Shown: piece after piece, positions 62,577 to 64,000 of the stretch
Layout: each line of letters opens with the position of its first letter
How positions within the stretch are numbered: the stretch's first letter is position 1
NCBI GenBank assembly: GCA_034519515.1
Contig: JAXHOK010000055.1
Span: 1 to 64,000, forward strand
Direction: 5' to 3'
Source of the DNA: Arcicella sp034519515
GTDB taxonomy: Bacteria > Bacteroidota > Bacteroidia > Cytophagales > Spirosomataceae
DNA length: 64,000 bases
The notes under the pieces: generated by a model
What the model saw: the letters and a program-made list of their open reading frames with translations, nothing else
Told to the model about the DNA's origin: nothing
Database searches by the model: none
Program-made: the position numbers and the translations under genes

Positions 62577-64000
62577 ATGAAACAAGAAACACGAGATAAA
62601 TACGAAGTCGTTATTGGCTTAGAGGTTCATGCTCAGTTGCAGACTGAATCCAAGATTTTTGCGGCTGATGCGGCTTCTTTTGGGGGTTTGCCCAATACGC
62701 ATATTTCGCCCATTACGTTGGGGCATCCAGGCACTTTGCCCAAATTGAACAAAAAAGCCGTTGAATATGCCATGAAAATGGGCTTGGCTTGCAATTCGCA
62801 AATTACTGAAAATCAGTATTTTGACCGTAAAAACTATTTCTATCCCGACCTTCCGAAAGGTTATCAAATCACCCAAGACAAAACCCCAATTTGTGTGGGC
62901 GGTGGCGTGAAGGTGAAACTTTCGACGGGTGAAAAAACCGTTCGTTTTCATCATATCCACTTAGAAGAAGACGCTGGGAAATCGGTTCATGCCGAAGGTT
63001 CTTCCGACAGTCAGATTGACTACAATCGGGCGGGAACTCCTTTGATTGAGATGGTAACAGAACCCGAAATAAAATCTGCCGAAGAAGCCGCTACTTTCAT
63101 GACCGAAGTCCGTAAATTGGTGCGTTATTTGGGTATTTGTGATGGCAATATGGAAGAAGGTTCGTTGCGTTGCGATGTCAATATTTCGGTGATGCCCGTG
63201 GGGAGTAAAGTCTTTGGCACGAAAGTAGAAATCAAGAATATGAATTCGATGCGTTTTATTCAGAAAGCTATTGAATATGAGACGATTAGGCAAATTGAAG
63301 CCGTTGAAAACAACGAAGAATTAATCCAAGAAACTCGTAGCTTTGACCCCGCCACGGGGCGTACTTCGGGTATGCGAGTGAAGGAAACCCAGAACGATTA
63401 TCGCTATTTTCCCGAACCCGATTTAGTACCGCTGACGATTTCGGAAACGTGGCTTTCGGAAGTAAAAAATGCCATGCCCGCCTTACCATGGGAGCTTTTT
63501 GAGAAATTTACGAAGCAATATAATTTATCAGAATACGATGCTAACGTCCTGACTGACAGCCGTGAAGTAGCAGAATATTTTGAAGCAACTTGTGGTTTTA
63601 CCAAAAACTATAAAGCCGTTTCCAATTGGATTATGGGTTCGGTGAAGTCATATTTGAATGATAATAATTTAGAAATCAATCAGTTATCTATCACTCCCGA
63701 GCGTTTGGGAGCGTTGATAAATTTGATTGATGAAGGCAAGGTAAGCACTTCAACGGCGGCTCAACAGATTTTCCCCGAAATGCTGACTGATACTAACAAA
63801 ACGCCTTTGCAAATTGCCGAAGCCAAGAATCTGATTCAGCAAAGCAATACAGACACTTTGCAAGCGTTAATAAACGAAGTTTTAGCAAACAATGCCGCAA
63901 AAGTGAAGGAATACAAATCGGGTAAAAAAGGACTCTTGGGAATGTTCATGGGCGAAATCATGAAAAAATCAAAAGGTTCTGCCGACCCGAAAGTTACTAC
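62577..64000 (+). CDS. gatB: Asp/Glu-tRNA amidotransferase subunit GatB (3' end cut by window)
   Basis: GatB transfers ammonia to misacylated Glu-tRNA(Gln) or Asp-tRNA(Asn) in the GatCAB complex in the cytoplasm. 474 codons are present, continuous from the ATG at 62,577. Motifs: VVIGLEVHAQLQTESKIF (about 10-27), HISPITLGHPGTLPKLNK, FDRKNYFYPDLPKGYQITQ, HLEEDAGKSVH, the cradle domain, and the C-terminal YqeY/GatB tail LLGMFMGEIMKKSKGSADP just before the window edge. About ten residues are missing. An in-frame TTG at 62,547 could add ten residues. No gatA or gatC is adjacent. Confidence 0.96.
   Translation, partial: MKQETRDKYEVVIGLEVHAQLQTESKIFAADAASFGGLPNTHISPITLGHPGTLPKLNKKAVEYAMKMGLACNSQITENQYFDRKNYFYPDLPKGYQITQDKTPICVGGGVKVKLSTGEKTVRFHHIHLEEDAGKSVHAEGSSDSQIDYNRAGTPLIEMVTEPEIKSAEEAATFMTEVRKLVRYLGICDGNMEEGSLRCDVNISVMPVGSKVFGTKVEIKNMNSMRFIQKAIEYETIRQIEAVENNEELIQETRSFDPATGRTSGMRVKETQNDYRYFPEPDLVPLTISETWLSEVKNAMPALPWELFEKFTKQYNLSEYDANVLTDSREVAEYFEATCGFTKNYKAVSNWIMGSVKSYLNDNNLEINQLSITPERLGALINLIDEGKVSTSTAAQQIFPEMLTDTNKTPLQIAEAKNLIQQSNTDTLQALINEVLANNAAKVKEYKSGKKGLLGMFMGEIMKKSKGSADPKVT

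Noticed and set aside
1..64000. rRNA, tRNA or riboswitch genes
   Set aside because: No cloverleaf, rRNA-like or known riboswitch-like stretch stood out in the intergenic gaps. A covariance-model scan would be needed to exclude them fully.

Overview
The window is AT-rich Bacteroidota DNA, most like Cytophagales (Spirosomataceae-type). Evidence: secreted proteins with type IX secretion (T9SS) sorting domains of both type A and type B, a PorP/SprF-family protein, a DUF4249 lipoprotein next to a TonB-dependent receptor, start codons without strong Shine-Dalgarno sequences, and several TAnnTTTG -7 promoter elements. The genus cannot be fixed from sequence alone.

The left end is not native. Bases 1-28 closely match the Oxford Nanopore ligation adapter. 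Bases about 29-466 are a GC-rich 5' fragment of a proteobacterial-type moeA, which joins abruptly to the middle of a Bacteroidota reading frame at about 466. A cluster of small indels at about 3183-4455, inside a duplicated segment, and a 1-nt frameshift in the pcrB-like gene at about 53,775 fit the same error profile. The left end is therefore best read as a chimeric, under-polished contig end.

From 467 to 28,645 lies a surface-protein locus. It holds a giant repeat protein (N-terminus missing, broken by the indels, ending at 16,475), then four consecutive secreted proteins (16,562-27,593) sharing one N-terminal domain with the hallmark MGDAN(Y/F)R, and finally a PorP/SprF-type outer-membrane protein. 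The giant protein carries 33 cadherin-like repeats arranged as exactly eleven A-B-C triplets. It and the 2165-residue paralogue end in the same dockerin-like calcium-binding domain. The shared N-terminal domain has a cohesin-like look, so an extracellular matrix or adhesin assembly is the working idea. This is the most interesting system in the window.

From 28,793 to 41,731 are a beta-barrel protein, an Rpn-type PD-(D/E)XK nuclease, an O-antigen-ligase/TPR protein, a lipase-like esterase, an S8 protease with a type A T9SS tail, a small membrane protein, a beta-CASP RNase-like hydrolase, an AAA_14/DUF4143 ATPase and a small XRE regulator. From 42,086 to 52,501 are an unrecognised lipoprotein, the DUF4249/TonB-receptor pair, a flavin monooxygenase and an SDR flanking a small secreted protein, an S10 carboxypeptidase-like protein and an acyl-CoA dehydrogenase. 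From 52,976 to the end are a same-strand run (small membrane protein, frameshifted prenylglyceryl-phosphate synthase, an unknown protein overlapping a PIN-domain gene, an MsbA-like ABC exporter), a HEAT-repeat protein with an adjoining HTH remnant, a GHL10-like lipoprotein, a small secreted protein, asd, a class II Fic protein with 24-bp direct repeats at its start, and gatB, cut by the window end.

Intergenic gaps are unusually rich in inverted repeats of several families. Some are plain terminators; others look like REP/MITE-type elements. I saw no rRNA, tRNA, CRISPR array, transposase or intact prophage.
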